Shown in pieces: positions 51,541-60,282 of a DNA stretch of 64,000 nt. Source of the stretch: Maritimibacter fusiformis (GTDB lineage: Bacteria; Pseudomonadota; Alphaproteobacteria; Rhodobacterales; Rhodobacteraceae). A model generated the notes under the pieces. That model was given only the letters and a program-made list of their open reading frames with translations, was not told where the DNA came from and ran no database searches. The stretch is from contig NZ_VSIY01000017.1 of NCBI RefSeq assembly GCF_008086115.1, forward strand, positions 1 through 64,000, in the 5' to 3' direction. Numbering within the stretch: position 1 is the first letter of the stretch; each line of letters begins with the position of its first letter. The position numbers and the translations under genes are program-made.

Positions 51541-52173
51541 TTACGGTTCATGCGGCGATGCAGCGCGAACCGCAATTTCTTCCAAGATTTTGTCGATCTC
51601 GCCCCATATGCGTGGTTCCACTTGGCCGCGGATCAGAGCCCATTTACTCAAGACGTCGAGGGGGTCGTGGTCCCGGAGGAGGACACCCAGGCTGGCCGCA
51701 TCTACTGCCAGTGATGTCCGGGCCTGCCACTGCGTGTTTCGAGTGCGCCGCTCCTCCGCGACTGGCGCGAAGACCGGCGACAGTTGCCAGCCTTTGACTG
51801 CACGGCGCAGGGCGGCACGCACCACATGTGCTGGCTCAACACCACAAGTCTCTAGCGCAGCTTCCTGTCGTTCGAGTGCGTTGACCCTGATGTCGATCTT
51901 TCGGGTCGGGCTCAATGCGCGCGCCGATACGGGAGCTCTCAGGCTGGTATGCGGGTCAGAGCTTTCCGCGGTGACTTGGTGCGGCGCCACGGTACCTCCC
52001 GGCACAAGCTCTGGCTCGTGCCGATCAGCGTCAACGTCAGTGGCTGGGGTGCCTGTCTTTGTTGCTGTGACCTGTGCCTCATCTTCCTTCCCGGGAATCT
52101 CGCGGTCACCCTGTTGCAGGGTGGCGGCGTAGGCTGGGTCTGGCCTAGTGATGGTCGGGATCTTCTTGCGCAA
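51541..52173 (-). CDS. VirC2-like ribbon-helix-helix protein
   Basis: About 210 residues. The N-terminal half is low-complexity; the C-terminal half has RKIDIRVNALERQEAALETC then GVEPAHVVRAALRRAVKGWQ, a strand-helix-helix pattern like the RHH fold of VirC2. VirC2 binds single- and double-stranded DNA near the transfer origin together with VirC1. It lies directly downstream of the VirC1-like gene, as in Ti plasmids. No ATG is available near the expected start: TTG 52173 or TTG 52194 are candidates; the frame extends further upstream inside virC1. Confidence 0.6.
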   Translation of the reverse strand: MRKKIPTITRPDPAYAATLQQGDREIPGKEDEAQVTATKTGTPATDVDADRHEPELVPGGTVAPHQVTAESSDPHTSLRAPVSARALSPTRKIDIRVNALERQEAALETCGVEPAHVVRAALRRAVKGWQLSPVFAPVAEERRTRNTQWQARTSLAVDAASLGVLLRDHDPLDVLSKWALIRGQVEPRIWGEIDKILEEIAVRAASPHEP

Positions 52174-52183
52174 TCGACTGTCC

Positions 52184-52903
52184 TCACGCAGCAAGAATAT
52201 TGTTGAGGATGTCCGTCGCCTCCTCGAGCGCCTCGACGACATGACGTACATGTGGACGCATCAGAGGGTTTGGATCAGATTGCTTTTCCAGCGCCAAGGC
52301 GTGGAGAAGCCCCTTCTGGTCCATCTCCTTGTAGGTGTTCCGCCGCATCATGACGGTCTCAATCACCGGAAAACGGGTGAGCGCTTCTTCAATCAGGGCC
52401 GCGTCAGCACGGGTCGTTTTCGGGTCAACCATGTTGAGGACGACGTGGTGGCGCGGAAGGCTGGAGGGGTCGTCAACGCGGGATTTCAGCTTCTCATACC
52501 AATCGGCAGTCTGTGCGCCGACATCGAAATCAGACGTCGACAGCATGACAGGCGTCACAATGTGGTCCGCAAGCACCGCAATGCCGTCTGACCATTCGGC
52601 ACCGACCCCTGCGGTATCGATGAAGATGAAGTCTGCCGTGCCTGCCATGTAGACCTGATCGATCTGGTCCTCGACACCCGCCACGCTTTCGACGGTGGCC
52701 GAGCAGAGAAGCGGCGAACTCAGCCCACCGGCTTCCGCCCGAGCATGCCAGGCCCCGAGTACTCTCGTGCTGTCGGTGTCGATCAACATCACTCTGCGTC
52801 CGGCGGCGATCGCGGCGCTGATCAAGGCGCGCGAAAGCGTCGTTTTTCCACTGCCCCCTTTCCGGGCCATCGCTGCGACCACCACAAGATTTTCGTTCGG
52901 CAT
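52184..52903 (-). CDS. VirC1-like ParA-family ATPase
   Basis: A 239-aa MinD/ParA ATPase. Walker A ARKGGSGKTTLSRAL at 13-27, DTDSTRVLGAWHARAE switch region, FIFIDTAGVGAEWSD Walker B, and the end ATDILNNILAA. Its position beside the relaxase genes and a VirC2-like gene points to VirC1, which delivers transfer DNA to the secretion apparatus by binding oriT-proximal DNA, rather than to plasmid partition (RepA already does that). ATG 52903 follows GGAGGATCAGA. Confidence 0.8.
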   Translation of the reverse strand: MPNENLVVVAAMARKGGSGKTTLSRALISAAIAAGRRVMLIDTDSTRVLGAWHARAEAGGLSSPLLCSATVESVAGVEDQIDQVYMAGTADFIFIDTAGVGAEWSDGIAVLADHIVTPVMLSTSDFDVGAQTADWYEKLKSRVDDPSSLPRHHVVLNMVDPKTTRADAALIEEALTRFPVIETVMMRRNTYKEMDQKGLLHALALEKQSDPNPLMRPHVRHVVEALEEATDILNNILAA

Positions 52904-53335
52904 TCTGATCCTCCGCAAAAATAGTGAATCGCAACGATAATACCAAAATGTCGCTAAACGCATGAGGCGGAGGGGTCAAGCAGAAGTCGGGATGCGACCC
53001 GCGTTTGGCATGCAGCGGACGGCGTTGTGCGATGACCGTGCGACGTCTGCCGTGGCGCCTTCAGCATTCGTCGCGGGGCACCGCACACCCTCCAAATGTC
53101 GGGATGCGCTCGGCGATGTACTGCGGACGGAATGCAGGTGACGGATAGCGCGCTCCAGACGGCGGGAGGCAGTCTCGCGTATGTCGTTCTGCGGGTGACG
53201 CGAGACGGTCAGCACGCAGCAAAACCCGTCTTGCGGGGTGCAAGAGACGGGGTGCAAACGACGCGATGCGCGATGCGGGGACCGCATCGCGTGGTGCAAT
53301 GAGCGCGAAGCGCGATCCATTTGACTAAGGACGGG

Positions 53336-53358
53336 AAATCGCCCCTACAGGGCGATTT
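53336..53358. repeat. Hairpin in the oriT-like region
   Basis: AAATCGCCC (53336-53344), CTACA loop, GGGCGATTT (53350-53358). A perfect 9-bp stem followed by TTC. Such stems flank nic sites in many oriT regions. Confidence 0.55.
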
Positions 53359-53368
53359 TCTACATTGA

Positions 53369-53421
53369 GTACAAGCCCTTATGGCCGACTCCACTTGCGT
53401 TGGGAGTCGGCGGGCTTGTAC
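53369..53421. repeat. Nested inverted repeat in the oriT-like region
   Basis: Outer arms GTACAAGCCC (53369-53378) and GGGCTTGTAC (53412-53421); inner arms GCCGACTCC (53384-53392) and GGAGTCGGC (53403-53411); loop of 10 bases. All 19 pairs are perfect with a 5-base bulge (TTATG) on one side. It lies 35 bases before the virD1-like ATG and is the most structured element in the window. Confidence 0.65.
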
Positions 53422-53455
53422 GAAGTTGGCAAGAAATAGGAACGTTAACTTCAAA

Positions 53456-54043
53456 ATGCCCCGCCGTCGCAGACTGTCAGAGATCGAACGATCGACCATC
53501 GCCCAGGAGCGCCGGAACGGCGTCTCCGCGGCGTCATTGGCCGCGCGCTACGATGTCAGCCTGAAGACGATCTACAACGTGGTGAACCACCGGGATGAGC
53601 GTCAGACAGCGAACGGCAGCCGATCGCGGGTTGTGGGGATCCGGGTCTCGGACGACGACCTGCGCCGGTTCGACGCGGCGCTGTCGCGGCGTGGGATTGC
53701 GCACCGCTCGGATGCCATGCGCCGCCTGATGCTGGCGGCCGAAGGTGTCTTCCTGCCCGACGACGAGATGTGTGACGAGTTGCGCAATCTCGGCGCCGCG
53801 CTCAACCGGGTCGGCAACAACGTGAACCAGATCGCGCGACGTCTGAACGAGGCCAAGGTGCGGGGCGAGAGACTGTCCTACCCGGCCTCAAGTCACCGTG
53901 ACGTCCGCGCCCTTGCGGGTCTGGTCTTCGATCTGGCCGATCAGGTCCAGGAGATGTCGCGTGCGCGGCGCAGCCTGCTGGACCTTGAGATCAGCTCTGC
54001 CCTGGCGGGCCTCGCCGGGAGGGATGCGCATGGCGCGGAGTGA
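53456..54043 (+). CDS. VirD1/MobC-like relaxosome accessory protein
   Basis: A 195-aa basic DNA-binding protein. An HTH (about 12-45, RSTIAQERRNGVSAASLAAR YDVS region) is followed by an RHH-like strand (RVVGIRVSDDDLRRFDAALS) and a MobC/VirD1-type helix (NLGAALNRVGNNVNQIARRL), the conserved signature of relaxase helpers. It loads the relaxase onto oriT, which lies immediately upstream. Overlaps the relaxase gene by 14 bases. Confidence 0.75.
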   Translation: MPRRRRLSEIERSTIAQERRNGVSAASLAARYDVSLKTIYNVVNHRDERQTANGSRSRVVGIRVSDDDLRRFDAALSRRGIAHRSDAMRRLMLAAEGVFLPDDEMCDELRNLGAALNRVGNNVNQIARRLNEAKVRGERLSYPASSHRDVRALAGLVFDLADQVQEMSRARRSLLDLEISSALAGLAGRDAHGAE

Positions 54044-56378
54044 TCGGGCCCGGGGCATCGACCCGGCGCTCTTCGACCGCGGCTGGAGCCGGGTTTCGGG
54101 ATCCTGGCAGGGGCTTTCCAGGGGCGCGCAGATGGTTCGGGCCGCGCGCGGCTATTCGCCAGCGATCTTCAAGGCGATCTCGAAAGGGGGCTGTCACACC
54201 GGAGCGCAGCTACGGGCGCAGCTCACATATCTCACGACGAAGTCGACCCATATCCTCGACAGCCGCGGCACCCATGACGGGAAGAAGCAGCTCTCGGAAG
54301 CCGAGATCAACCGAGTGGCGCGGCGGTTCGAGAACCAGTGGAACGAGCGCCACAGCCCCAAGCTCGGCCACACATCGCATCTGCTGATGGCATTCCCGGT
54401 TGGAACGAGCGGCGACGAAGTGCGCGATATCACCCAGGCGGTCTGCGAGAAGTTCTTTCAAGGTGAGGGGTCGCAATTCGACTATATTGCTGCAATACAC
54501 CAAGATCGCGCGCATCCACATGCGCATATCGTTCTGAACCGCCGCAGCAAGGATGGCGAAATGTTCTTTCTCGGGAAGGATCATCACTTCAACTACGACG
54601 CCTTTCGCGAGGCGATGGTCGAGGCGGCCCGGGTTCATGGGATCCGCCTTGAGGCGACGCGTCGTCTGGATCGCGGCGTCACGACCTACGCCGCCGAGAC
54701 CTTCGAAATCTACAAGGCCCGCAACGAAGGTCGTCCCCCAGTCGAGCGCCAGAGAACCGGTGCTGACCTGGCGGCCGCTCTGGAAACCGTCAGGCACAAC
54801 GCGTTGATCTACCGCGGGCTCGCGGCGGAGGCGTCACGTTCGAATTTCGAAGACGTGGCCGAAGCGCTCGAGAGGGCCAGCACCATCCTTGCCAGCGGCG
54901 GTCAGATTCAATCTGACGGAGCCATCTACATGTCCCAAGACGAAGCAGCGTTCGACACGCTGATCACCGAGTTTTCTCAGAACATTCGCCAGATCGAGGC
55001 GGCGATCGACAGGGCGCCGGCGGCCGAGCGGCCGGTGATCGAGCGCAAGCTGACCGATGTTCTGGCCTCGGTCGCGCATTTGAACCCGCTCGGGGATCGC
55101 TCCGCCGCCCTGGTCGATGCTCCGTCCCGGGACGGCATCTATGCAAGGCCGAACTTAAGTGAAGAACACCTCGCGCGTCTTGACGATGGAGAGGTGGCAC
55201 CAAAGCTGGCCGAGGCGTTGCAAGGCACGGGCATCGATGCCGAGGCTGTGGCCGCGCGCCTGCGGGAGGGGGCAGGCAATGCCGCATTGGAGCGCCAGTG
55301 GCTGGCACAGGATCTGCAGGGGATTGCCAAAGCAAGCGACCTCGATCTGGATAAATCTGCGGACCGGGAAGAAGCGCTCGACCGGCTGGAAGCCGTGCAT
55401 GTTCGGCTGGGCGATGTTCTGACCGATGTACGCGTCCTGCGCGCGCCAACCGAGGTCGACGAGGTGGATGACGCTGAGGCAGCGCTTGGTGAGCGGTTGA
55501 CGACACCTGGGAGCGATCTGGCGCAAGATGGGTCCGACATCTTTGCCCCATCGGAGCGGCAGGCGTTCAGAGCGCTGGTGGCGCAGTTCCGCCGGACGGA
55601 TTTCGATCATCCGTTCTCCGACGACCCCTCGGTGCGGCGGGCGGGCGCCGTGGAGGTGGAGGAGGCCCGCGCCGCGTTCGATGCCTACGCGCAGAGATCT
55701 CCGCAGCATGCCGAACTGGCCTCGATGGCTTGGGAACAGATGACTGACAGTCGAATGCCGCCGCAATATGCGGTATCGGCGCAGGACCGCACGCTTCATG
55801 CTGGCGACATGGACCTCGCCTTGCGGGATCCTTCGGATCATCTCGGTCCGATCACGGAAGAGCTCCGCATCCTCGCCCGCTATCGCACGGAAATGCCGGA
55901 TGACGAATTCGGGCAGGCCGTCGAGGACGAAATCAACCACCTTCGTTCGCTCGGCGCGTCGCGTGCCTATATCAGCGAACGCAGTTTCGAGATCGAGGAC
56001 CAGGCGCGACAAGACTACGCCGAGCGCCGGTATCTGGAAGAGACAGCGCCAACCGTCATGGCCTTTGTGCGAAACGCCGACGTCGAGGGCCCGCTCTCCG
56101 AGGCAGAGCAGCAGGACATCGTCCAGCAGATAAACGAGCGACTAAGCCCCGACGCAATCGACGCGCTGCGGGCGGGAAATGCGGACGTCCTGGACAAGTT
56201 CACCGAGGATCCGCTGCGCCAGCTGGAACTCGCCAAGACCTATCTTCAAAGCAGCGAGGTCACCGCGCATGGCCCGGCCATGGAGCGCGTTCTCGATGCT
56301 CTGGCCGAAGAGCAGATCGAGGCGCAGCGCGCGCGCCACGCCGCGGCACATGGTGAGAAGGGGATCACCCATGGATAA
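54030..56378 (+). CDS. VirD2-like relaxase
   Basis: A 782-aa relaxase. The N-terminal third carries the nuclease: FDYIAAIHQDRAHPHAHIVL contains the three-histidine motif (about 158-166), and the region ahead (LLMAFPVGTSGDEVRD) is typical of VirD2-like mobilization nucleases. The remaining 500 residues are acidic and unassigned; the C-terminus may be the secretion signal. It nicks oriT and is carried covalently into the recipient. ATG 54030 is chosen (GGAGGG six bases upstream); ATG 54024 is possible. Overlaps virD4 by 8 bases. Confidence 0.82.
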   Translation: MARSDRARGIDPALFDRGWSRVSGSWQGLSRGAQMVRAARGYSPAIFKAISKGGCHTGAQLRAQLTYLTTKSTHILDSRGTHDGKKQLSEAEINRVARRFENQWNERHSPKLGHTSHLLMAFPVGTSGDEVRDITQAVCEKFFQGEGSQFDYIAAIHQDRAHPHAHIVLNRRSKDGEMFFLGKDHHFNYDAFREAMVEAARVHGIRLEATRRLDRGVTTYAAETFEIYKARNEGRPPVERQRTGADLAAALETVRHNALIYRGLAAEASRSNFEDVAEALERASTILASGGQIQSDGAIYMSQDEAAFDTLITEFSQNIRQIEAAIDRAPAAERPVIERKLTDVLASVAHLNPLGDRSAALVDAPSRDGIYARPNLSEEHLARLDDGEVAPKLAEALQGTGIDAEAVAARLREGAGNAALERQWLAQDLQGIAKASDLDLDKSADREEALDRLEAVHVRLGDVLTDVRVLRAPTEVDEVDDAEAALGERLTTPGSDLAQDGSDIFAPSERQAFRALVAQFRRTDFDHPFSDDPSVRRAGAVEVEEARAAFDAYAQRSPQHAELASMAWEQMTDSRMPPQYAVSAQDRTLHAGDMDLALRDPSDHLGPITEELRILARYRTEMPDDEFGQAVEDEINHLRSLGASRAYISERSFEIEDQARQDYAERRYLEETAPTVMAFVRNADVEGPLSEAEQQDIVQQINERLSPDAIDALRAGNADVLDKFTEDPLRQLELAKTYLQSSEVTAHGPAMERVLDALAEEQIEAQRARHAAAHGEKGITHG

Positions 56379-58317
56379 AGGCAAGATTGCCCTAGGAGTT
56401 TTGAGCCTCGTGCTGGTCGGTCTCGCCATGGGCTATGTCGTGGCGACCGGCTTTGTCATGTTCCGCTATGGGCTTTCTCCCTCGCGTTTCGACGTCACCC
56501 TGCTTGCCCGCGAATATCGGGGTCTGTCTCAGTCTGCACCGAAAGACTTCCTCTGGGTGAACCTCATCCTGGGCGGCTTCGGCCTGGCATCGCTGATGCT
56601 GAGCGTCACGCTTCTGGGGGATGCATTGACCCGCTTCGGGACGACGCATTGGCAGACTCGCAGCGAGATGAAGAGGAACGGTTTCTTTGCCAAGCCCGGC
56701 GGCGGCTTCCTTCTGGGCAAGCTCGGCTCCCCGAATTCCAAGCGCCCGTTCCTTGTCTCAAAAACCTTCCCCCACGCGCTGATCGTGGCGCCTACAGGCC
56801 GGGGCAAGGGCGTGGGGTTCGTGATCCCGAACCTTCTGACCTACAAGGGCTCGGCCGTGGTGCTCGACGTGAAAGGCGAGAACTTCCGCGAGACCTCGCG
56901 CTTCCGCGCCATCATGGGGGACAAGGTTTTCCGCTTCGCGCCGACCGACTGGGACCGACCGACACATCGCTATAATCCGCTGGCGCGCATTGCTGCCATG
57001 ACCAACCCCGACCGGCAGCAGATGGAGCTGAAACTCACCGCGAAGCTCTTCCTGCAGACCGACGATGAAAAGCTGAGCGGGCTTTTGGCCGGGGGTATCG
57101 ACCTCTTCGTGGCGGCCGGCCTTCTGGCCTTCGAGCGCGGCGTGCCGACCATCGGCGAGATCTATCGCATCACAGCCTCGGGGGGCGACAAGCAGAAGGA
57201 ATACCTGAAGCGTTCACAGGAGGTGAAGAACAAGTCGGCCAAACTGATCTTCGAGCGTATGGCATCGACCAACAACGACACCCTCACTTCCTACCTCTCC
57301 CTCCTGATGACATCGGGTCTCGACACTTGGGACAACCGCGCGATCGACGCGGCCACCGCGACCTCTGACTTCTCATTCCGGGATATCCGCCGCCGCCCAC
57401 ATGCGATCTATCTTGTGGTCGAATCCGAGATGATCCGACCGCTTGCCCCGCTGATCCGTCTCTTTTTCTCGGACCTGATCGCTTCGCTGCAAGCACAGGA
57501 ACCTGGCGATGACGAACCTTGGCCGGTCATGATCATGCTCGACGAGTTCGACCGGCTCGGGAAGATGCCGATCGTCGCCGAGAGCATCAAGACGCTGCGC
57601 TCGTTCGGCGGCAACCTCGCGATCGTGACCCAGACCATCCCCGCGCTCGATGAGATCTATGGCGAAAACACCCGCCGGTCGCTGCAGGGTGGCGCCGGGG
57701 TGAAGCTCTACCTCACTCCGTCCGAGCAGAAGACCATCGAAGAGTTGAGCCAGGCCGTGGGCAAGACAACCAAGCGCGTGGTGACCCGCTCCCGCGCTGT
57801 TGGACGCAATCCGTTTGAGGGGCGCAGCGTTTCGGAGAGGACAGAAGATACCCCGCTTCTGACAGAGGATGAGGCCCGGCGCATGGACCTCGACGAGGTC
57901 ATCCTTGTGATCGACGCGCAGATGCCCATCCGCGCAAGAAGGGTGAAGTATTTCGAGGATCCGGTGTTAAAGGTTCTGCACGCCGGTCAATCGGGAAGCT
58001 TCCCATATCCGGACGAGGACGGCCTTCGGCGGGACCGACAGATGTCCGAGACTCGCGAGACAGTGGAGAAGCTGAAGCAGGAGCTGCAGGAGGTGCGTGC
58101 GGCAAATGTCGCGCGGGACGAAGGCTCGAATGCGCCGAAGACTAATCCTGTCAGTTTAGCGAAGGCTCGCGGTCGCGCAGCCCGCGCAGCTGCGAGTGGC
58201 GGTGGCCAAGGTCAGTTGTCGCTTGATATCGAGGGATTGGGGATCAGGGATGCAAACCGGACGGCACTGGAAACCGCCGTTCAGACGACTAGAGCGATTC
58301 TTGCGGAGCATGTGTGA
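56371..58317 (+). CDS. virD4: VirD4/TraG-type coupling protein
   Basis: A 648-aa type IV coupling protein that brings the relaxase-DNA complex to the secretion channel. Two N-terminal membrane helices (about 4-30 GVLSLVLVGLAMGYVVATGF and about 65-90), then Walker A VAPTGRGKGVGFVIPNLL at about 138 and Walker B VMIMLDEFDRLGKM at about 387. The C-terminal 130 residues are polar. The gene is intact. Confidence 0.88.
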   Translation: MDKGKIALGVLSLVLVGLAMGYVVATGFVMFRYGLSPSRFDVTLLAREYRGLSQSAPKDFLWVNLILGGFGLASLMLSVTLLGDALTRFGTTHWQTRSEMKRNGFFAKPGGGFLLGKLGSPNSKRPFLVSKTFPHALIVAPTGRGKGVGFVIPNLLTYKGSAVVLDVKGENFRETSRFRAIMGDKVFRFAPTDWDRPTHRYNPLARIAAMTNPDRQQMELKLTAKLFLQTDDEKLSGLLAGGIDLFVAAGLLAFERGVPTIGEIYRITASGGDKQKEYLKRSQEVKNKSAKLIFERMASTNNDTLTSYLSLLMTSGLDTWDNRAIDAATATSDFSFRDIRRRPHAIYLVVESEMIRPLAPLIRLFFSDLIASLQAQEPGDDEPWPVMIMLDEFDRLGKMPIVAESIKTLRSFGGNLAIVTQTIPALDEIYGENTRRSLQGGAGVKLYLTPSEQKTIEELSQAVGKTTKRVVTRSRAVGRNPFEGRSVSERTEDTPLLTEDEARRMDLDEVILVIDAQMPIRARRVKYFEDPVLKVLHAGQSGSFPYPDEDGLRRDRQMSETRETVEKLKQELQEVRAANVARDEGSNAPKTNPVSLAKARGRAARAAASGGGQGQLSLDIEGLGIRDANRTALETAVQTTRAILAEHV

Positions 58318-58492
58318 TTACTGCGTAATGGGTACTCGGTTGAATTCTAGGGTCGTCCAGGAGCGAGCTTTCGTCGATGTCTGCTTCGGGTGAGGCACTG
58401 AGTGATCCGCAGATGGCGGTATTTAGGGTGTTTGTTTCGTTACCTGAGCAAGGCCCGCGTTTCCGCTTCTCTCAGATCAATGCAGAACAAGC

Positions 58493-58526
58493 TTGCAAAT
58501 TTTATATTACAACAATATTGTTGTAA
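58493..58526 (+). promoter_or_regulatory. Promoter with overlapping 20-bp palindromic operator
   Basis: TTGCAA (58493-58498), 17-base spacer, TATTGT (58516-58521). The palindrome TTACAACAATATTGTTGTAA (58507-58526) covers the spacer and -10 box. A start 6-8 bases after the -10 falls at the ATG 58529, so the transcript would be leaderless; no ribosome binding site is present. The obvious repressor is the XRE-domain protein encoded by the next gene but one. Confidence 0.6.
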
Positions 58527-58528
58527 GT

Positions 58529-59008
58529 ATGATCCCAAAACTTATACCATTGCCCGGTTCGCCTTGGCCTGTGCTGCCTCCGGGAATTCATATGGCCGAT
58601 CTTAGCGATGTGTCGGCGGCGTTCGCGACGAATCCTTGGCGGCGCGAACTGCACGATGGACTTGTCGATGCGTGCGGCAGGTTGCGGCGGGCAGGGTGTC
58701 CGACCGTCTATCTCGATGGTAGTTTTATTTCAGGAAAGCCAAAGCCGGGTGATTTCGACGCCTGCTGGGATCCTAATGGCGTCGATCCAGCGAAGCTTGA
58801 TGGCGTATTTCTGAGATTTGAGAACGGTCGTGCCGCTCAGAAAGCCGCATTCAAAGGTGAGTTCTTTCCGTCTTCGATGTTGTGTTCTGATGTCGGAGCC
58901 ACGTTTGTCGAATTTTTTCAGCAGGACCGTTTTACGGGGAAACAAAAGGGGATCATCGCAATTTCGCTTACGGCCGATCCACTTCTTTCTGGAAAGGTGC
59001 AGCCATGA
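58529..59008 (+). CDS. DUF6932-like nucleotidyltransferase-fold protein
   Basis: A 159-aa protein. The start IPLPGSPWPVLPPGIHMADL and TNPWRRELHDGLVDACGRLR match my recollection of DUF6932, and YLDGSFISGKPKPGDFDACW is a nucleotidyltransferase signature (G-S followed by D-x-D-like DFDAC). The third acidic residue is not obvious. ATG 58529 is the first possible start after the promoter. Its stop overlaps the XRE-ImmA start (ATGA), so the two are co-translated. It resembles the antitoxin-type nucleotidyltransferases in small size, but no such role is shown. Confidence 0.6.
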   Translation: MIPKLIPLPGSPWPVLPPGIHMADLSDVSAAFATNPWRRELHDGLVDACGRLRRAGCPTVYLDGSFISGKPKPGDFDACWDPNGVDPAKLDGVFLRFENGRAAQKAAFKGEFFPSSMLCSDVGATFVEFFQQDRFTGKQKGIIAISLTADPLLSGKVQP

Positions 59009-60282
59009 TCTACAGTGATAAACAGTACAACGTAGCGAGCGCACAACTGGATAAATTGAAAGGCGCTTTGGCTGCCGCGAAGGCGCGCGAGACCGACCAA
59101 GCATGGCTTAAGCAGGCGGAGATCGCCGCTATAAACAGTCAGATCGCCGAAATCGGGGCAGAGCTTGCCGAATACGACCTTCTTAAATCCGGTCAAGTCT
59201 CGTTCTCGAAAACATACGCACTTGAAGAATTGCCGCGCGTACTTGTGCAGGCGCGCATCGCTTCCGGCATGAACCAGACTGACCTTGCCGAGAAGCTTGG
59301 CATGAAGCCTCAACAGGTTCAGCGTTACGAAGCAACCGACTACATGGGGGCTAGCCTTGGGCGGCTGATCGAGATTTCGAAGGCGCTCGGCGTTAAGGCG
59401 TCAGGTAGTTTCGAGGGGCCGAAGCAGGCTGGCGGTTCGGTGTTCGTATGGGCCGATGCCGACGATATCGTTTGGGGCCAGCTTCCTTACAAGGAGATGA
59501 TCAAGCGCAAGTGGTTTGACCTGCCGCGCGGTGCAAACCCCGTCGAGCGGGTAAAAGAGTATTTTCTGCAGTCGGCTGGCCCACAATTTGCCACAGCTCT
59601 TCACCGCAAGAAGATGCACAGTGGCAATGCGCCCAACGAGTACGCTCTACTTGCTTGGCAGGCGCGCGTTCTGGAGAGAGCACGCAGAAAGATCGAAGCG
59701 CAAGAGATCGGCCACTTCGAAGTCGATGATCGGTGGATGCCGCAACTGGTGGACCTCACCAAGCGCAAGGACGGACCGAAGCGCGCTCGTGATTTGTTGG
59801 CCAGCAAGGGAATCGTTTTGATTGTTGAGCGGCACCTTCCGGGGTCATATCTCGACGGCGCTGCCATGCTAGCAGACGGTGACACGCCGGTCGTTGCACT
59901 CACCCTTCGGCATGATCGCCTCGACAACTTCTGGTTCGTACTACTGCACGAACTCGGTCACGTCTTCTTGCATCTTTTCGACGGCCTGCGCTTTGACTTC
60001 TTCGACGAAGAGGGTGGTAGCGACGGCGATGCGATCGAGGCGGAGGCCGACAAATTTGCACTCGATACTCTGATACCTGGTGATCTGTGGGATCAGTGTC
60101 TTTCGCGTTTCGCTTTGTCCGACGAGGCCGTGGAAATTGATGCGGAGACCATCGGTATAGATCCGAGCATCATCGCGGGGCGGATCAGGAAGGAGCGCGG
60201 CAACTACACGATTCTGAACGATCTGATTGGTCTAGGTCAGGTACGCTCGCAGCTTGAGGAGGCTGGCGATGATCTTGACTGA
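59005..60282 (+). CDS. XRE regulator fused to ImmA/IrrE metallopeptidase
   Basis: A 425-aa two-domain protein. The N-terminal coiled coil (about 10-60) precedes an XRE HTH (about 80-135, LVQARIASGMNQTDLAEKLG then KPQQVQRYEATDY). The C-terminal ImmA/IrrE domain has the zinc motif LLHELGHVFLHLF (HExxH at about 316) and a downstream glutamate region (DGDAIEAEADKFALDTLI). ImmA/IrrE proteins cleave repressors when triggered. The HTH probably binds the palindrome at 58507-58526 and controls the operon. Confidence 0.85.
   Translation: MIYSDKQYNVASAQLDKLKGALAAAKARETDQAWLKQAEIAAINSQIAEIGAELAEYDLLKSGQVSFSKTYALEELPRVLVQARIASGMNQTDLAEKLGMKPQQVQRYEATDYMGASLGRLIEISKALGVKASGSFEGPKQAGGSVFVWADADDIVWGQLPYKEMIKRKWFDLPRGANPVERVKEYFLQSAGPQFATALHRKKMHSGNAPNEYALLAWQARVLERARRKIEAQEIGHFEVDDRWMPQLVDLTKRKDGPKRARDLLASKGIVLIVERHLPGSYLDGAAMLADGDTPVVALTLRHDRLDNFWFVLLHELGHVFLHLFDGLRFDFFDEEGGSDGDAIEAEADKFALDTLIPGDLWDQCLSRFALSDEAVEIDAETIGIDPSIIAGRIRKERGNYTILNDLIGLGQVRSQLEEAGDDLD

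Larger units (their letters stand above)
52964..53455. other. oriT-like region between virC1 and virD1
   Basis: 492 bases with no convincing gene between divergent virC1-like and virD1-like genes, the place of oriT on Ti-type plasmids. It holds a GC-rich array of degenerate GGATGCG/GCGATGCG motifs (about 52990-53290), a hairpin at 53336-53358 and a large nested hairpin at 53369-53421. I could not find a known nic sequence, so the nick position is undetermined. Confidence 0.5.

Noticed and set aside
52976..53320. Minus-strand ORF of 114 codons with Ser/Arg/His repeats
   Set aside because: The repeats reflect DNA-level repetition in the oriT-like region; no ribosome binding site and no protein-like pattern.
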